Part shown: positions 18,614-19,231 of the stretch, in pieces | Layout: each line of letters begins with the position of its first letter | How positions within the stretch are numbered: the first letter of the stretch is position 1 | Source of the DNA: Coprinopsis marcescibilis | Lineage: Eukaryota; Basidiomycota; Agaricomycetes; Agaricales; Psathyrellaceae | DNA length: 19,231 nucleotides | NCBI GenBank assembly: GCA_004369085.1 | Contig: ML210408.1 | Coordinates: 1-19,231 of the forward strand | Direction of reading: 5' to 3' | Notes under the pieces: generated by a model | What the model was told of the DNA's origin: nothing | The model's database searches: none | Seen by the model: the letters and a program-made list of their open reading frames with translations, nothing else | Made by a program: the position numbers and the translations under genes

Positions 18614-19231
18614 CTATAGAATCCAGTCAAGAGTTTCCACTGGCTTTCCTGCAAGCACTATAGGGCCTTCCTCAAGCATTCTACGGTATCCCTCGTACAC
18701 CCGCACAGTTGAGTTCAGGGCAATTGAGCACACAACAGGGTCACAGTAGCTACTACCATGACCTGTAGTCCCATGGAGCTCAGCAGGCTGAAATGTTACC
18801 AGGGTGCCAGGTGCACTGCATACAGTAACCCGCAGGGACATGTCCACAAAGTTGGAGCCAGTAAAGGGTGGTAAAACTCCTACATTCTCTGGCCTTGGCT
18901 GCCCAGGAGAAACTCCAGTGGTCCATACCATTCCCCATTTAATTGGGCAGTCATCAGTATGGCTGGGGCTAAATGGTAAAAAAAAACAGTTAATAAAACC
19001 AGGCACACATAGCATGCTGGGAGAACTTATGCCTGGTACCCCTGAGCAGCAGTTCCTTCTGGTGGGCAGCGCCCTGCTTTGCTGAAATGGTACACTTTAT
19101 CCCGGATATGGAGCTCAAATCCAGTTCCTACACCGGATGGGTCAGCTGCCATCATACCTGTACAGAGCATACCCAGCATACCAGGTGGAATAGTACAGGT
19201 CCCCATCTGTGGGTACCCACAGCTATTCAAG
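18614..19231 (-). CDS. 2OG-Fe(II) dioxygenase-like protein (TET/JBP-like?), 5' end outside window
   Basis: Partial gene entering from the right edge. Exon 19231-19040 joins 18968-18614 over a 71-nt intron (19039-18969; GTACCA, TTAAC branch, pyrimidine-rich, TTTAG); the frame agrees (GG|C). Before the junction: GYPQMGTCTIPPGMLGMLCT and FELHIRDKVYHFSKAG. After it: PSHTDDCPIKWGMVWTTG, FTGSNFVDMSLRVTV, CSAPGTLVTFQPAELHGTTG, then SIALNSTVRVYEGYRRML. HTD fits an HxD iron-ligand pair and the His of ELHG, 62 residues after the first His, the distal ligand; PGT...LHG resembles the double-stranded beta-helix of TET/JBP-type enzymes that oxidise 5-methylpyrimidines. The usual 2OG-binding Arg after the distal His is not obvious. 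The assignment rests on motif reading alone. No stop or shift is seen. The stop codon lies 111 bp from the convergent gene's stop. Confidence 0.5.

Noticed and set aside
1..19231. tRNA, rRNA and spliceosomal RNA genes
   Set aside because: I scanned for tRNA B-box-like GGTTCGA sequences and conserved snRNA blocks and saw no complete candidate on either strand.

Overview
The window reads as nuclear DNA of a filamentous basidiomycete, most likely an agaricomycete. The reasons are: short spliceosomal introns (54-80 nt) with GT...AG ends and CTAAC/CTAAT-like branch sites, TTAGGG-type telomeric motifs, a gag relic with the zinc-knuckle style of agaricomycete Ty3/gypsy elements, and transposase families I recognise from mushroom genomes. 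Species cannot be named from sequence alone. The window is mostly repeats and mobile elements, with a few small gene models that look host-like or unidentified.

Layout. 1-390: two copies of a 119-bp foldback repeat. 496-1917: no convincing gene. 1918-4200: a putative LTR followed by a decayed Ty3/gypsy gag; no pol follows. 4466-6713 (minus): an uninterrupted, single-intron pogo-like (CENP-B/DDE superfamily) transposase of 730 residues, the best-preserved gene here. 7350-7622: a coding-like fragment with one stop. 8024-9583: degenerate tandem repeats, a G-rich TAGGG-like stretch and then an interstitial CCCTAA block, the orientation expected of a head-to-head telomere junction. 10444-11388: two small divergent spliced gene models, one encoding a membrane-anchored protein with a probable coiled coil. 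12748-13122: a broken coding relic next to a 162-bp MITE-like element (13123-13284). 13331-14301: three tandem arrays, the last a 7-bp TGTAGGG/TGTAGAG array.

14534-19231 is the most interesting part. An integrase-type (rve-like, DD34E) transposase relic on the minus strand has introns and at least two breaks. It shares a 193-bp intergenic region with a divergent multi-exon gene of unknown function on the plus strand. That gene runs tail-to-tail towards a minus-strand gene, cut by the window edge, whose product carries an HxD...H pattern and a PGT...LHG segment like 2OG-Fe(II) dioxygenases of the TET/JBP type. Just beyond the transposase 3' end lies an array of CACATGA motifs phased at 13 bp. 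A transposase linked to a DNA-modifying type of oxygenase would echo the known TET/JBP-KDZ association of mushroom genomes, but here the transposase is of another class. Whether the three genes form one element is inference.

Gene models were spliced by eye from splice consensus and frame agreement; none has been checked against RNA or homologues.
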